A stretch of DNA of 64,000 nt from Branchiostoma floridae (GCF_000003815.2 NC_049989.1:10371382-10435381); one strand, 5' to 3'; counted from the first letter of the stretch, positions 42,441 through 55,406 are shown. A program made the numbers and translations. The notes: generated by a model not told the origin, from the letters alone.

Positions 42441-44133
42441 ACACAGACTAATTTTAGTACAGTTTCTAACTGTAGAATCAAGAAAGTTATATTAATGTAA
42501 CTTGCAGAAGCAAGAAGAGCTTGTCCAATTTTTACAACTTTCCTGACACGAAAAATCTTCTCGACGTCACCTTGCGTGCGCCATGCTGCTAAATCACAAC
42601 TCGATCGAACGCCGTTACCATGGGGACGCATTCTCGCTCCAGCTCTCGTGCGAAAGGTTTAATCTCGCGTGACTTGGATTCATCCATCTTGTTGCTGGGC
42701 CGTGATGGCGTTTTATCCATGCAGAACTGCAGCATATGTTTTCAGAGTTAGGCACATTCCTTTTTCCGTGACGCATTCAAATTATTCCCTTTTCGTGACT
42801 TGATGGCATGACTTTTCAAAATTCTTAAACTTTCTACAGCTTTGGTCAGAAACAAGGAAGTTTAAACGTTGTTTCACATTTTACATTGTCCAACTCCTCG
42901 AGTACAACCTATCCCAGTATCCACGAGTCAAAATGTTACAGAACTTTATGGAGTAAACTGATTAACATATACCTACAATTACTATAGCGTGGACGGCACT
43001 TGATATTCAGTCCTCCTTCTACTAGTTTTAGGAATATGTAAATGATAATTTTACTTGAAACTACACGCCCAAAAGCTAATTGCAATCAATCAAACAACAT
43101 TAGATATACGTAACAGATCTAGAGAGTTGATATTCAAAACGTTTTAAAAGTACACAAATGGCAGAAAACTTTGAAAGTAGTACGTGGATTTTGTGGACTC
43201 TAGTTATGCTTTCCTTCATGCTGGGTTTTTACTGCGTGTCTTCATTTTCTTTTTGCCTCACAAACAAATGAAGTCAATGGCCTGAACCATAAGGCTGTCG
43301 GTGTTACCATGGTTCCTAGGGAAGAATCAGACACCCTGTGGTGTTCGATTACTTTATGTAGCAAGTGGCAGGGCAGTGCTAAAGGGGCGGGTCACCCTAT
43401 CTATGAATGTGTTTGAGTAACTAAACAGACGTAGTTACATGTAGAATTGTTTGTTAGGTTTGCTTGGACAATGTATTCCCTTGCAACTTAATAACTTTTA
43501 ATGATAAGTTAATTGCAAATTCTTGCCCGAGGGCTAATTGCAGGTGACAAAAGGAAAAAGACAGACAAATAATGGTAAGCACTAAAACAGTATAGTAAGC
43601 GACTACTCTTGTCTAACTTAAAGATGTAACTTATTGGGTTTGACTTCTTTTTCTGAGGCAGTGGAAGACGAAAAATCCCACTAATTATTAAGCTACGCTC
43701 ATATGTTCTGGACAAGGTATCTGTAAGCGGAGTTATCATGGGAAAAATGTCGTCTTATAATTCCAAACGGGTAGTTTCCAGAAATCAGAGCAGACGGTTG
43801 GCATTAAATCACGGTTTTATGCGCCATCATAATGTCATCATCCACCAAGTCAGACATGCTGAGAATTTATTAATTTGAAAATCAATCCGTGGTCATATCT
43901 GTCAGATGGAGAAATGTCACCCACCATAACTTCGCCATATGGTGTGGACGTGTATGGCAAGACCTAGGCAACAGAACGGTGGGTGTTCAAATTAGCGGGT
44001 GTTCAAATCAGTGGGTGTTCAAGTCATTGAATGTTTGAAACCCATGAAAATATGTGACTGTGAACAGTTAAGTCACTTTTTGTACTACGTAACCATAGTC
44101 ATAATGTTCAAGCTTATTGTTTGTACGGTGTGT
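42441..44133. other. No gene recognised
   Basis: Minus-strand frames near 42128-42631 start at MRPHGNGVRSSCDLAA but have no domain. GTTACCATGG occurs at about 42613 and 43303 (see findings). Confidence 0.3.
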
Positions 44134-44410
44134 TATCATTTCCATAATTCATGGGAAAACTTTGTAAACAAGGAAAAAATAACAGACACAGATTCTATGA
44201 TGATTATCATTTCCATAATTCATGGGAAACTTTGTAAACAAGGAAAAAATAACAGACACAGATTCTATGATGATTATCATTTCCATAATTCATGGCAAAC
44301 TTTGTAAACAAGAAAAAAATAACAGACACAGATTCTATGATGATTATCATTTCCATAATTCATGGCAAAATTTGTAAACAAGAAAAAAATAACAGACCCA
44401 GATTATATGA
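44134..44410. repeat. 70-bp tandem array, four copies
   Basis: Units start at 44134, 44205, 44275 and 44345 (TATCATTTCCATAATTCATG...GATTCTATGATGAT). They differ by only one to four bases, so expansion is recent. The frame running through it is an artefact. Confidence 0.97.
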
Positions 44411-44809
44411 AGAAAAGACGTTAATACTTCTTCCGCTGCCTTATCTTTTGTTGGTTAGATTATACATGTAATATTTTAAAGGCTTTTAGGACTTTGAAGT
44501 TTTACTGTGAATTGTCTATATTCGAAATTTTACTGTGAATTCTCCAGATGGCCCGATGTAATGTAATCATAAAGAGCGGTAATATTTCACATTGATCAAT
44601 GATCTTATCGTGTATCGCCAGTAATATTTCTTCGGCATCAATTACAGAAATGCAATACAATCATGGCATTGCCAAACAGCAGGCAATAAAAACGATGGTT
44701 TGCATAGAATGGGCATGTGTTCAATATCGGCGAGAAGGATTGATTGAAATTTCTAAGTATGTTCCTTCAAACCTCTTCGATCTCGTCCTGAAATGTATGT
44801 CTGTTTTGT

Positions 44810-45040
44810 TACCTCCGTGATGATGGAGGTATTGTTTTCGGTCTGTCTGTTGGTGAGTGTTTTTGGTGTGTTTCGGGATATTTGTGGTCAGAAACACTTT
44901 AAAACGTTTGAATAGATTATGACGATATTTTGTATGTCTAGGGATTATGAAGGTCAGGTTTAAAACCGCAATTGTCCTTGGAACTGCAGTAGAACTATTA
45001 TTTTGCGGATAGCGTCTAGACCAGTATGCCCTTTCAGTCA
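44810..45040 (+). repeat. ACCTCCGTGATGATGGAGGT-headed repeat
   Basis: It opens with the hairpin ACCTCCGTGATGATGGAGGT, then TATTGTTTTCGGTCTGTCTG. The same ACCTCC...GGAGGT head lies at 9436 and 53912. It is a dispersed element of unresolved class. Confidence 0.55.
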
Positions 45041-45887
45041 AGACCTGTTTAGATTTTCATATATAAAGCTGTAGTATATCTCCTTAACTCCAGTTTGCTT
45101 AGTCCAGTTTACCCGTCGGGAAGAAACAGGTCATGTTTGATGATGACGTGTCCTACTTTCTATCTACAGCAACGCCTATCGACCCAGGAAGGCAGACGGC
45201 ACTCCGCCCAGAGAGCGCCAAACGTCTGTAATCATGTGTAAATACAACCTTACAGATTGACACGTTTATAACAAACTACAGAGTCAGAAAATACCCTTCT
45301 GAAGGTTAGAGCTAGAAAATCTTAGACTCTTTTTTGGTCAGAGCAATACAATACAAAGACATGTACCCCATTTCGCACTAGAGTAAGGTCAACTTCGTAA
45401 CAACACAATTTGTATTTCTACGAACAGTTTCTTCTAGTTAAAAACGTAAGTGAATGATGTATTGTTTTGTGTCTGTCTGTCTGTCTCTGTTTACTTCGTT
45501 TAGACTTACATGAAAGGTTGAAATCTGCTATACCTTATATCATGCCTGAAAAGTGAGCTTTAGACACACGACGGAATACGTTTTGTACTCGAACCCTTTT
45601 ATCAATCCACTTGTTGGGGCATGTTGAAACAAAACTCATTGAAGTTGAAGTTTGTTGTTACACAAACACGCATTGTGTAGGATTTAACTTTGCAAAGTTG
45701 CTAAGTAGTTTAAGAATGTTTGTGAAAGCGAAATACCCTCACGTGATTTTGTCTTAGAGCTACCTCTTTTGTCCCATTCATGAGTCAACGTTTAAAAGTA
45801 AAGTAAACGATTACCCTTGATTGATGCAAAGTACTGTGTTCAATGCTATCTTGTAAAGTGCCTGGATTACTTTTCTATACGTTCTTA

Positions 45888-45966
<79 letters not shown>

Positions 45967-46095
45967 TCTCTCTCTCTCCCTCTTTAATTTTCTCTCTTTA
46001 ATTTTCTCTCTCCCTCTCTCTTTTTAATTCTCTCTCGCCCGTATCTCTTTAATTGTCTCTCTCTCCTTCTTTCTTTAATTCTTTCTTTCTCTCTC
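45888..46095. repeat. (CT)n / (CA)n compound microsatellite
   Basis: Alternating CT and CA blocks occur twice, then CT tracts are broken several times by TTTAATT. Confidence 0.95.
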
Positions 46096-46140
46096 TTAAA
46101 AATGCTATTGCTGACGTAAGCCAAGCGGAGCCGTGGTTGG

Positions 46141-46200
46141 GGTCAAAGGTCAACATCCTACCGAATACTATAATATTCGGTAGGATGTTGACCTTTGACC
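46141..46200. repeat. Perfect 27-bp-arm palindrome carrying DR1 motifs
   Basis: 46141-46167 and 46174-46200 are exact reverse complements around CTATAA. With the preceding G the left arm opens GGGTCAAAGGTCA, a DR1 arrangement of nuclear-receptor half-sites; the right arm ends with the reverse. A transcript would fold into a 27-bp stem with a 6-base loop. Confidence 0.95.
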
Positions 46201-46931
46201 ACATATCGTGTCACACGACATTTGCAAACCACATCTCACTCCACATCATAATAATCATTAATAATAATGTAGACCAATCCGCCGTGTGACCGCTAACATA
46301 CAAAGATTAGCTGTCATCGTTTGCAAAAAGGACATTGTACAACGACGACTTAGATGTGTAACGTTTCTAGGGGAGCGTTTTGTAGAATCAGTAGACAGTG
46401 GTTTGTTACACTGTATCATTGTTTGGCCGTGTGTCTACTTTAACAGTCAAACAAGGTAACAACACAGCATCCTAGCGGTAAAGTGTCCGGGTCACACAAG
46501 TGTGCAGAAACGTGTTGGGTGGAGACGAAAGTAGAGTGTGTCTTATGCTTTGTGAAATGTGAGTATAAACTATTATATCATCATTTTAGCCCTTTGTAGT
46601 CCAAGCTCGTATATTCTGTTACCGTTGTACAATTCCAGACGTTGTTAAGCTTCATAGACCTTAAAACAGGTACAGTTTGCATGCTATTGCACGTAGACAT
46701 TCGACTGAATCATTTGTAGCTGTTACAAGGGCAAAAGTATGTTTGTGTGTGTATGCGTCGAGGGAGGTTATTGTTATCGTCTCCATTTCATCGTTTTACA
46801 AAGTTGAAAAAAAGTGTTTCTTCGGCCACTTTGTCTCTATGTGTTTAGTTGCTATGTTGGCCGCATTGCGCATTTACCATGTAAAGCAGGACAGCAAAGG
46901 GGGCGTCCTTCACCCTGTTCAAAACTAAACA

Positions 46932-47240
46932 AGAGTTCGAAGATCTCGCGCCTCCGTTAAATTTCTAGAGTTTCTCTAAAATATAATAATCATACAAGTA
47001 AAGAATTGATACACATGCATGTGTCCATTGATCACTTCCTATCACTCACAGCAAGCGTGACTAGTATATGGATCATATGTAACTACGAACACACTGATAA
47101 ATCGATAGATTAAAGAATATACCTCCCCGTGAATAAGTGGAATCTTCAATTGACCCCGTGACCTGCCATGTCCGATACCTGTAACTCGATAACGCCATCT
47201 TATCTTCCCACTCGATTCCTACCACTCTAATGAAAGTGTA
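46932..47240 (+). repeat. Interspersed repeat family P, near-complete copy
   Basis: The 5' head AGAGTTCGAAGATCTCGCGC, CTCCGTTAAATTTCTAGAG and 3' core ACCTCCCCGTGAATAAG, CAATTGACCCCGTGACCTGC are both present, about 310 bp apart. A further head-only copy lies at 48393-48460. Confidence 0.75.
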
Positions 47241-47339
47241 TTGAAATACATTCGGACTATAACGAAACCACCAAAAACAAAATCTCCGTACACTATGGCA
47301 GTTACTGAGTACTTGTGTACTAATGGGAATGTGTAATGT

Positions 47340-47950
47340 GTTACAGCCTAAACTACGTGTTGTGCCCTGTGGAAATGCGGCCTTATGATATTCTTATGAA
47401 CCACGATGTGACAGTCCAAACTAAATCCCATGTGGAAATGAAGCCTTTTCTACCGGTGTAACAGTCAAAACTACTCCCAGTGTCGTGTGGATATTGGGCT
47501 TTAGTTACCGGTGTAACAGTCCAAACTAAACCCCGTGTCCTGTAGTAACAGTCCACACTACGCCTCGTGTCCTGTGGAAATGCGGTCTTATGAACCATGG
47601 TGTAACAGTCCACACAACACCCTGTGTCCTGTAGACATGGGGCCTTATTTACCGGTGTAACAGTGCCACCTATGCCTTATGGCCTATGAAAGTTTTGGCT
47701 TTAGTTTACAGTCCAAACTACGCCTATGTCCTGCGGAAATAGAGCATTCTTCACCGGTGTAACAGTGATAACTATGGTCATGGTCCATGGAATTATAGCC
47801 TTGGTTTACAGGCCAGACTACGCATGCACGATTCCTGTGGAAATTTAGCCTTCTTTTCCGGTGTAACAGTGATAACTATAGCCATGGTCCATGGAATTTC
47901 GGCCTTAGTTTACAGTCCAGACTACGCTCTGTGACCTGTACCCATCTCTG
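47340..47950. repeat. ~62-bp minisatellite with higher-order units
   Basis: ACCGGTGTAACAGT or GGTGTAACAGTCCA (47454, 47506, 47590, 47650, 47754, 47859), CTACGCC...GTGTCCTGTGGAAAT and GCCTTA segments recur. After about 47650 the pattern becomes a two-unit (about 105-125 bp) higher-order repeat with GATAACTATGGTCATGGTCC. Confidence 0.85.
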
Positions 47951-48479
47951 TGGTACGTGATGTGGAAAGAGTCAGCTGTGCACAGCTGGGTTGTATGATT
48001 GAACTTGTTTCGTCCACATAAAATCCAGAGAATCCATAAATCGACGTACTTTTATGTATGCCAAGATCAGTCGGGCATTTTACGTTTTGAAAAATGATGT
48101 ATTTCCGGAAGATCGAGTCAGTAATTTTTCGAGTGAGCCAGTTTTCACAGCAGGGGTCAAAAATGTACGGAAAGTGTTTTGATGATAGCTCGAAGATAAC
48201 TTTTTCTCGGAACGTTAACGTTTTCTGTCTAGCAGGCTTGATCTTAATTTCATCTGTCTAGGTCACCTAGCGAGCTCTGAGCGACCGTTATGTCAGATTT
48301 GTTTGGCATATACTCTTGGATTCCCATGGTCGGAATATGATCCAAGATGTAAAGGTATGATAAAAAAGACAACAAAGACACAAAAAAGTAAAAACAAGAG
48401 TTCGTAGACCTCAGGCCTGCATGAAATATATTGGGTGTCTGTAGACCTATTGTGTATTTTTTGTCTGCGGTACGTGCTT

Positions 48480-49400
48480 GGAAAAGTCAGCTTTTTACCG
48501 TGTTGGTTGTGCACCATGCAAAAGTCTGAAATTCCATTTTCTGAATTTGTAAGTTTGGACATGGATGAACATTACTTATTTTGGATTTCTTAAGTACATA
48601 ACCAACCACAGTACCTTGAAGTTGTTGAGACAACTTTTTGCTACTTTTTTTTCTCAGATGGCCCATGCATTTATTCTGTCACATGATATATTTAGTACTG
48701 TTATCTTCCTATTTCAATGTACTGACCTGATGCAGCTGCTAAGTCTCCTTGGTGTGTATTCTTCCATTAAAGATTTATTTCTGGAGTGATATATCACTTG
48801 ACATTGGAAGGTTCTTTGCTTAATTTCACCAATGGTACTTAGTACAGTAGTTCCATAGACAATCTCACTGTGGTAGCCCCCATGCAACAGCAACAGTTAG
48901 TCCCCAGGGTGGTATCATATTTTCATTCAATCTGACCAACCCAACCCACCCGCAGGAAAGTCTAACCATAAAGATCGCAGTTTTTTTTAGCTGCACGCTG
49001 TCATATTGAACAAAATTTCATTTTTTGTTTGCTTACCACTTCCAAGTGATTGAAATTCAAATAGTATTTGAATTTCATAAGAAATACAAGTCCCTGACTA
49101 CGTTGTTGTTTCGCTGACACTTCTGGTAACTTCGACCACAAAATTTTTGATAAAAAAAGTTTAAAAACCCATTCAAAATTGAAAGAAGATCCCTTTCTTT
49201 CAGTGATAACTTGCTAAGTTATGGCTACGCACTGAAATAATCACCTAAACCCTGACTCCGGCTGTCAGGGGCCCGACGTGTTCTCTTTATGTGCAGTTTG
49301 AAGTTGTCGGGGACTCCCACTGAGCCTACGGGCATACACTTCGGAGTGGACGGGAGAAAATTTGAAGACAACGGGACTACAACGACGGGAACTCTCTTTA
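48480..49400. other. AT-rich stretch, nothing recognised
   Basis: A hydrophobic frame at 48565-48789 (+) reads in low-complexity sequence and has no splice support. Confidence 0.3.
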
Positions 49401-49406
49401 CATGGG

Positions 49407-49452
49407 GCTCCCGCTCTCGCCAGTCCCGCTCTCGCCAGTCCCGCTCTCGCGA
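49407..49452. repeat. 15-bp tandem repeat, three copies
   Basis: GCTCTCGCCAGTCCC repeats three times almost exactly. The minus frame (AGLARAGLARAG) and plus frame (RQSRSRQSRSR) result from it. Confidence 0.95.
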
Positions 49453-50229
49453 AAACCGTAATGTAACGTGGGCCTAAATCTCTTCTAGTATTTAAGCCAA
49501 ATTTAACAGCAGAATTAATAATCAAAATGTCCTTGTCAATCCCATTTATAGATGGCAAGCTGCTGGCAATGGAAACTTTGAAAAGTTCAGAAAACTGTTG
49601 TAGCCAGAGCGGACACCCGGCAAACATCCCCCAAAACCAATGAACAGTTGCTTAGAAGGGGAAATCAATTTCATCATATATTTGCAGTGACAAAATGCAC
49701 CAGACGATACTTAACAAAGCCTCCACCACTTAACCCTGCCTGTACTATAGATTTAAAAGCAGGCCCAAAAATCAAGTGAATATGACTGGCCCAAAATTAC
49801 CTGCATACAGTATGGAAATGGCATCACCAAAGAAACACAGGAAAAATCATACACATACCTTTCTCCTATGCTTATGCTCTATTCATTTCTCCTCCACTTT
49901 AGAAAGTTGTATCTTCTTCTGTTTAACCATGATTGCCAAACAGGGTAAAGGAACTTGTGCCAGAACTATATAGTTTATACAGCTGTCAAAACACCACAAA
50001 GACTAAGAAGCAAACTCAAATTATACCTAACCATTATGGCAGGAGCTGTAGCATCATCTGGCAGATACAAAGTAACCCAATACATTGAACGTGACCTACA
50101 TGTACGCCCCTGCAAACCAGATGACAATTACACAAGTAAAGACCTATCAATCAACCCAAACCCTGGACCATAATCTGTTTTCAAAAAACCAAGCAGATGT
50201 TAGTGGTCCTGAATCCCAACCAAGAAAAA

Positions 50230-50850
50230 ATCAGCATCAGCCTACAGTGTTAAGTTCATGAACAAGGAAGCCCAAAATCAAACCTGACCGCCAGGACACC
50301 ACCAACAACTCATGTACCAAAAAGCAACACAATGGCACCTTGCGTTCCGGAGATACAGCGCACGCCCCGTGCCCGCACAAAAGGTAACCTGGAATGTCAA
50401 GTTCAAGCACCAAGGGCGCCAAAATCAAAATTGAGAATTATTCAGCCACCGCCAACACATGTGCCAAATATCATCGCGCCCGCACCAACCATTCAGAAGA
50501 TATAACTCCGGAAATACCCCTCTCGGACACAAAATTTGACCTGCCGTGTCAAGTTCAAACGCGACAAGGCCCAAAGTCAATCCTAGGCAACAGGCAATAA
50601 CCCCCCACCCATGCACCAAAAATCGTTGCAATCCCACGTATCGTTCCGGACACACAGCGCCAAAAGTGCCCAAAAAACACAAAAAATGTCACCTGCAATG
50701 TCAAGGTCAAGTGCCAGGAGGCCCAAAATCACACCTGAGTGTCAGGCCACCACCCCCAACCCACGTACCAAAAATCGTCGTGCTCGCACCATCCGTTTTT
50801 GAGATACAGCGCCCTACATCCCCAGCTTCCAAAAGTTCCCACGCCCGTGA
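50230..50850. repeat. Diverged ~160-bp tandem array
   Basis: Units share GGCCCAAAATCA or GCCAAAATCA, CCACC...CCATGTACCAAAA, CGCACCA, CCGGAGATACAGCGC or CCGGACACACAGCGC, CTGCAATGTCAAG, with starts near 50269, 50409, 50567 and 50727. The overlapping frames on both strands come from it. Confidence 0.75.
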
Positions 50851-51560
50851 AAACCAAATCTTTACCTGTGAAATGTGATACATCAAATCTTAGCTCACTC
50901 AATAGTAGTAGCCCCTAGTTGGATGGGGTAGTTAATATTGTCGTCACGTGTTCTTCAGATCACGTGTCCTTAACAATCGGTCATTACAATATGAAGAAGG
51001 CTATAGTAAAGCATAGTTGAATGAGTTTCTCTTTGTTCTGCTTGAAATGAATTTTAGTCTACAATATTAATTACTGACACAGCTTTGCAAATTCTTGAAA
51101 CAGTTGAACTGCAATTTCCAACACAAAAATTGGACTATCCCAAATTTTCGACTGCACATTATCAATCTTTGTCAAGGAATGAACAATCCACTGCTGTCGT
51201 GACGTAACGTTATGCTAATAGAACACGTGACTCAGTGAGCAGTGGATCATAAGTTGCAGGTAGTCTATGTTGCAAATTCTTACACGAAGGATAATTGCGA
51301 GTAACAGGAAGCGACGAACAAACATGGGAAGAGTAGTGGACCTGCCCGGTGTGAGTGATTCAAAACATACTCAGTCCTATGACCGCACATGGGGCGATTG
51401 CTGTGGTACTGAAATCACCTGAGTTTGTGTCGTACTGAGGTCACCTGAGTTAGGAGAATGGCAGCCACTCAAGACCCATGCTATCTAGCCCCACCTATTG
51501 TATGTTCCTCACAATTCAGCCACTGGCTACTAAGAGAGAATATAGTCGGCTCACACAATT

Positions 51561-51740
51561 GAAACAAGCCGCTAGGTGGCCCATTATCGAACTTAACCTT
51601 CGTTTTCCCAACTCCTACCCACCTACCAAATATTAACATGATCCATCGCAGGCTTCTTGAGTTATACTGTTCACAGACGGAGGGACAAACAGACGCACAA
51701 GCCTAAAACATAACCTTAGCCATTCTGGTAAAGGTAATAA
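51561..51740 (+). repeat. Family E repeat, copy 1
   Basis: AACAAGCCGCTAGGTGGCCC, ATTATCGAACTTAACCTTCG, CTTGAGTTATACTGTTCACA, ACATAACCTTAGCCATTCTG. The same order of blocks recurs at 53050 and 53360. Confidence 0.7.
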
Positions 51741-53049
51741 CAAGAGCATCACAGCATTTGATTAGTCTAAAATATAATTCTGAATTCTAACTATTTGGTT
51801 TGACTTCCTTTTCTTACACAATGTAAGATGAAAGATCCAACTTCATGACGATACTGTCAATCATTATCATGGGGTGTCTGTTAAGCAGTGTTTAGTAACG
51901 ACTCGAAATTGTTCCGTCGAATCGCCTCGCTGGTTGAATTTGTCATTTTCGAGCCACTGCCCCCCGGGTTTCATATCCACCTAGTTGGAACTGATGCGAG
52001 TCGAGAAGACCGGCGATGGGGAAAATTGTCTGGTTTCTTTACGTGCGTATCAGAAACACACCCCGCTCATTTGGAGTCCAGAGTTGCGGGGCAGGACTAA
52101 AATGGAATTTTTCACGATGGTGGGTTTACGTGACAGGAGCACAACAAATCATCGAGAGAAAGGTAGGTGGTAAACGGAGAAAGATTCACGGGAAGGGAAC
52201 GTCGTTTTGCTGAGGTAAAAGAAAAGTCTACCTTTAAATTTACCTTTTTTCACTACTGTGTATGTGGTACTGTTAATATCAGTTCCAAACTAGAGTTCAT
52301 CGAACACATCCCTTCGTCAAATAATCATGCCTTTATTAATACTTTAAGGTCTTTTTCATGTATTACTAAATAGTACCTACCCCAATAGCAAATGACTGCA
52401 TGAACTTGTGTTCCTTACAAACCCACAAATGCTACCAAAGATAACTTTCTTGGCCAACTGGTGACAATGGAATTATGTACACTGTTGTGATACTTTCTAG
52501 CGCAACTTTCATAATCATAGTGCTTTATTAAAATCATGTAGTCTCTACCAGACTCCAGCCTGGCCGAATAGTATTGATGATAGGGGGCATTGCACTGTGA
52601 CCAAAGATGACCTCAGTGGGGGCATCCCCGGTCAATCAGAATTTCATGCTTGTCAAGAGGATTTTCACAGTGTTAGGGCGTCCAGGTCACAAGGCATCTC
52701 AGGCAAAACATCTGGCAAACAGCTGTGTCCTTAAATATAGGTCAAAATGAGATGCATCTGTATATATAAAACACTGTTTATTTCTGTTAATTGCATAACT
52801 TTCCCTAAGTAATTATATCAAATAGATGTTGATAATCAACCAAAGTACCTAGCTACCAAAAACAAAAAATATCCATCAATCTCCTCTGCAGTTATTCTTC
52901 TTAAAAACTACAAACTATAAGACCCACTGCAGTTCCAAGCAAGCTGCTAGGGGGCCCAAAATTACACCATTCACTCCTAGTCCCAACAGCTATCCACCAT
53001 TAAAAAATCATGAACCTGGCACTTCTGGAAAATTTAGGCGCAAACTTTG
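51741..53049. other. No gene recognised
   Basis: Three overlapping plus-strand frames at 51888-52213 are open together, with no domain (one contains RDRSTTNHREK). Nothing else is seen. Confidence 0.3.
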
Positions 53050-53560
53050 ATGCTCACTTGCAGTACCAAAACAAGTCGCCAGGAGGCCCATTATCGAACT
53101 TGACCTTCCTTTCTGTGTCCCCTACCTATTAACCAAATATCATTAGCATCCATCAAGAACATCTCGAGTTATCTTGCATACAGACAAACGCACTTACATA
53201 CAAAGCCAGCTACAGCACCATAGGTAAAAGGTAGCTAAACCATTCTTGCACATGACAATCCTTTCCACAACCGCTAAACACCTGCTAAATATCGTGGAAA
53301 TCGCCCAGCTACATTTTGACTTATGCTTCCCGAAAAAACACCAAAAATAATACCAAGCTCGCTAATGTACCGTAGGAAAACGCCAGGTAACCCATTTTCG
53401 AACTAGGCATGCCTTTCAACAACCGCTACATACCTGCAAAAAATAAAAAAAGTTCCATCCACAATTTCTCGAGTTATATCCTGTTGACCTACATACAGAC
53501 CCAAGTCAGGCAAAAACATAATCTTCTTGGCGAAGCTAAATATGAGTGCAGTGCCACATT
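53050..53560 (+). repeat. Family E repeat, copies 2 and 3 in tandem
   Basis: Two copies start at about 53060 (ACAAGTCGCCAGGAGGCCCA) and 53370 (AAACGCCAGGTAACCCATTT). Each carries TCGAACT...CTCGAGTTAT...ACATACAGAC; the second ends CATAATCTTCTTGGCGAAGC. Confidence 0.7.
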
Positions 53561-54308
53561 GTCCTCGTCTGTCCAAAAGACAACAAAATGGAAAACAAAA
53601 AGACAAAATAGCAAACAGACTAAAAAGAAAATAACGTAATCTCTTTTTTTTTCTACAAAAGAAGACAGTCCAGACATTTAAACTCCAAGTCCTATATTAA
53701 GTACGTCCATTTCTTTCAAGAATTAGAGTATTTGATTGCAGCGAGAAGGGGAAATCTAGAGAAGCACAGTGGCAAATGGGGCAATATTTGTATACTATGA
53801 TTTATTCTTGTATCAATACTTCAGTTTCTTTCTGTTTTGTGTTATGATTTTGGACAAGTTGATGTTCCTTAGTTTTGTTATGTTGGTTCATACTATCAAA
53901 TAAAAACAAACAATACCTCTGTTTTCACGGAGGTATTGATGCTCATACTAAAGGACCGGGAAGTTTTTGTATTCTCACAGCAGTAGCACTCCATACAGGC
54001 GTTATTTGGAGAGGTTACACACCAATCCCTCCCTTTGATCTGATAAAAAGCGCGCAGTAAATTGCAGCAGTATCAGGCCGCAGTATCAAAGAAGTAATGA
54101 AGACCTACAAGTAACTGGTATTCAGTTCATGTGGACACTCAAAACTGATCAAGACCAAGAAGGAAAATCTTCGCCGCTTGATTGCAGCGTTGAAAAGACG
54201 CTGAAAATCCAACTCTACGAGTCAGTGATTCATGGGTTTATGCTATGCTCTCCAAAGAGCGAGGTCTTGGATGTTAATCATAGATAAACTTGTGTCCCAA
54301 GGCCAGGG

Positions 54309-54397
54309 AAGATTAAACCACAGACCAGCGTGAAAACCACGAATGGAACGGTGAAGATTAAACCACAGACCAGCGTGAAAACCACGAATGGAACGGT
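54309..54397. repeat. 45-bp perfect tandem duplication
   Basis: AAGATTAAACCACAGACCAG...GAATGGAACGGT occurs twice back to back with no internal change, so it is very recent. Confidence 0.97.
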
Positions 54398-54673
54398 TTA
54401 GGGTTTAGTGACTCGAGAGCGTGTGAGTTGCCGAGTATGAAAATGAAAATGCAGACGGTAAAAAATGAGTCTCAGTGTCTGTGGTATTCAAGATAAGGTT
54501 ACTACGTCTTATATTTCGAGGTCACGTCTGTTTTCCAAGTTGCTTGAGCGAAAGGGCAGAAATAATGAACTCTGTTGCGCTCAGGGAGTCAAAGTTTGTG
54601 GCTAGCTATAGTACACTGAGCGAAAGAAAAGTGCCCCCCCCCCCCTAAGTTGCGTTCACATACCGTATTAGGT

Positions 54674-54897
54674 TGTAACGCTAGTTCACCTTTATCCGTG
54701 GGGTGACCTTTATCCGTTGTCTTTAAAAACAGCACATTTAGGTGTATTAAGTCTGCGGACTGTGGTTTCAAATTTACAATATTTTCAAAATGTTCCGATT
54801 TGAAACCACCGTCCGTCGACTTCACATCCCTACATGCGTTTTCTCTTACAAACAACGAATATAGGTTACCCTCGGATAAAGGTGAACCAACGTTACA
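54674..54897. mobile_element. Family B MITE, second copy
   Basis: TGTAACGCTAGTTCACCTTT, ATCCGTGGGGTGACC mirrors GGTTACCCTCGGATAAAGGT, GAACCAACGTTACA. The centre contains inner mirrored blocks GTGGTTTCAAATTTACAA and TTCCGATTTGAAACCAC. Confidence 0.85.
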
Positions 54898-55131
54898 TCG
54901 TCGTACGATTTTAATGTTGCAAACCACTGACGAGGATCTAAGTCTGCCTTTCCGTAAAAAAGACTGAAATAAACTTGACTTAGGCTACCTTCTCTTATAT
55001 CTTTGTATTTCTTTTACTTCGTCATTTCCCATATGCATGTTCCTTTTCTTTTGGGCTTTCGATTTATTCTACGTCCAATTTTTGAACTTGCATTTTTTTT
55101 TTTAAATTTCTTTCTTTTTTATTTTTCCTTC

Positions 55132-55307
55132 GTTTATCCCCTACTTCCAAGTCCTTCTACAGCAACAGTTTCTTTCCCCTGACAGCCAAATTATGGAACT
55201 CTCTCGACGACAACTGTTTCCCTCCTGTCTATAACTCATCATCCTTCAAAACAAATGTCCACCGCTATCTCCATGTTTCCAACTTCTTAAAGTGGTCCTT
55301 GTTCTGA
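55132..55307 (+). pseudogene. LINE ORF2 C-terminal remnant
   Basis: One open frame to the TGA at 55305-55307 reads YSNSFFPLTAKLWNSL, then SFKTNVHRYLHV. The FFP.TA.LWNSL...FK..VHR.L pattern is typical of the last residues of non-LTR reverse transcriptases. The RT core is absent, so the copy is 5'-truncated. A 3' UTR-like stretch follows to about 55385. Confidence 0.8.
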
Positions 55308-55406
55308 ACAATCTCGTTATAAAAATTGCCGTGTCACAAGTAAATTATTTGCACTGGCCCATCTGTATAAAACAAGGTAATATCTACTAATAGCGCGCGT
55401 ACCTCC

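Noticed and set aside
46141-46200. A microRNA precursor
   Set aside because: Perfect pairing over 27 bp with a 6-base loop is unlike typical animal miRNA hairpins.
49955-50173. Frame ending NPNPGP as a 2A-like ribosome-skipping peptide
   Set aside because: The expected D-x-E-x-NPGP context is absent (it reads SINPNPGP), and the frame stops right after GP, so there is no downstream product.
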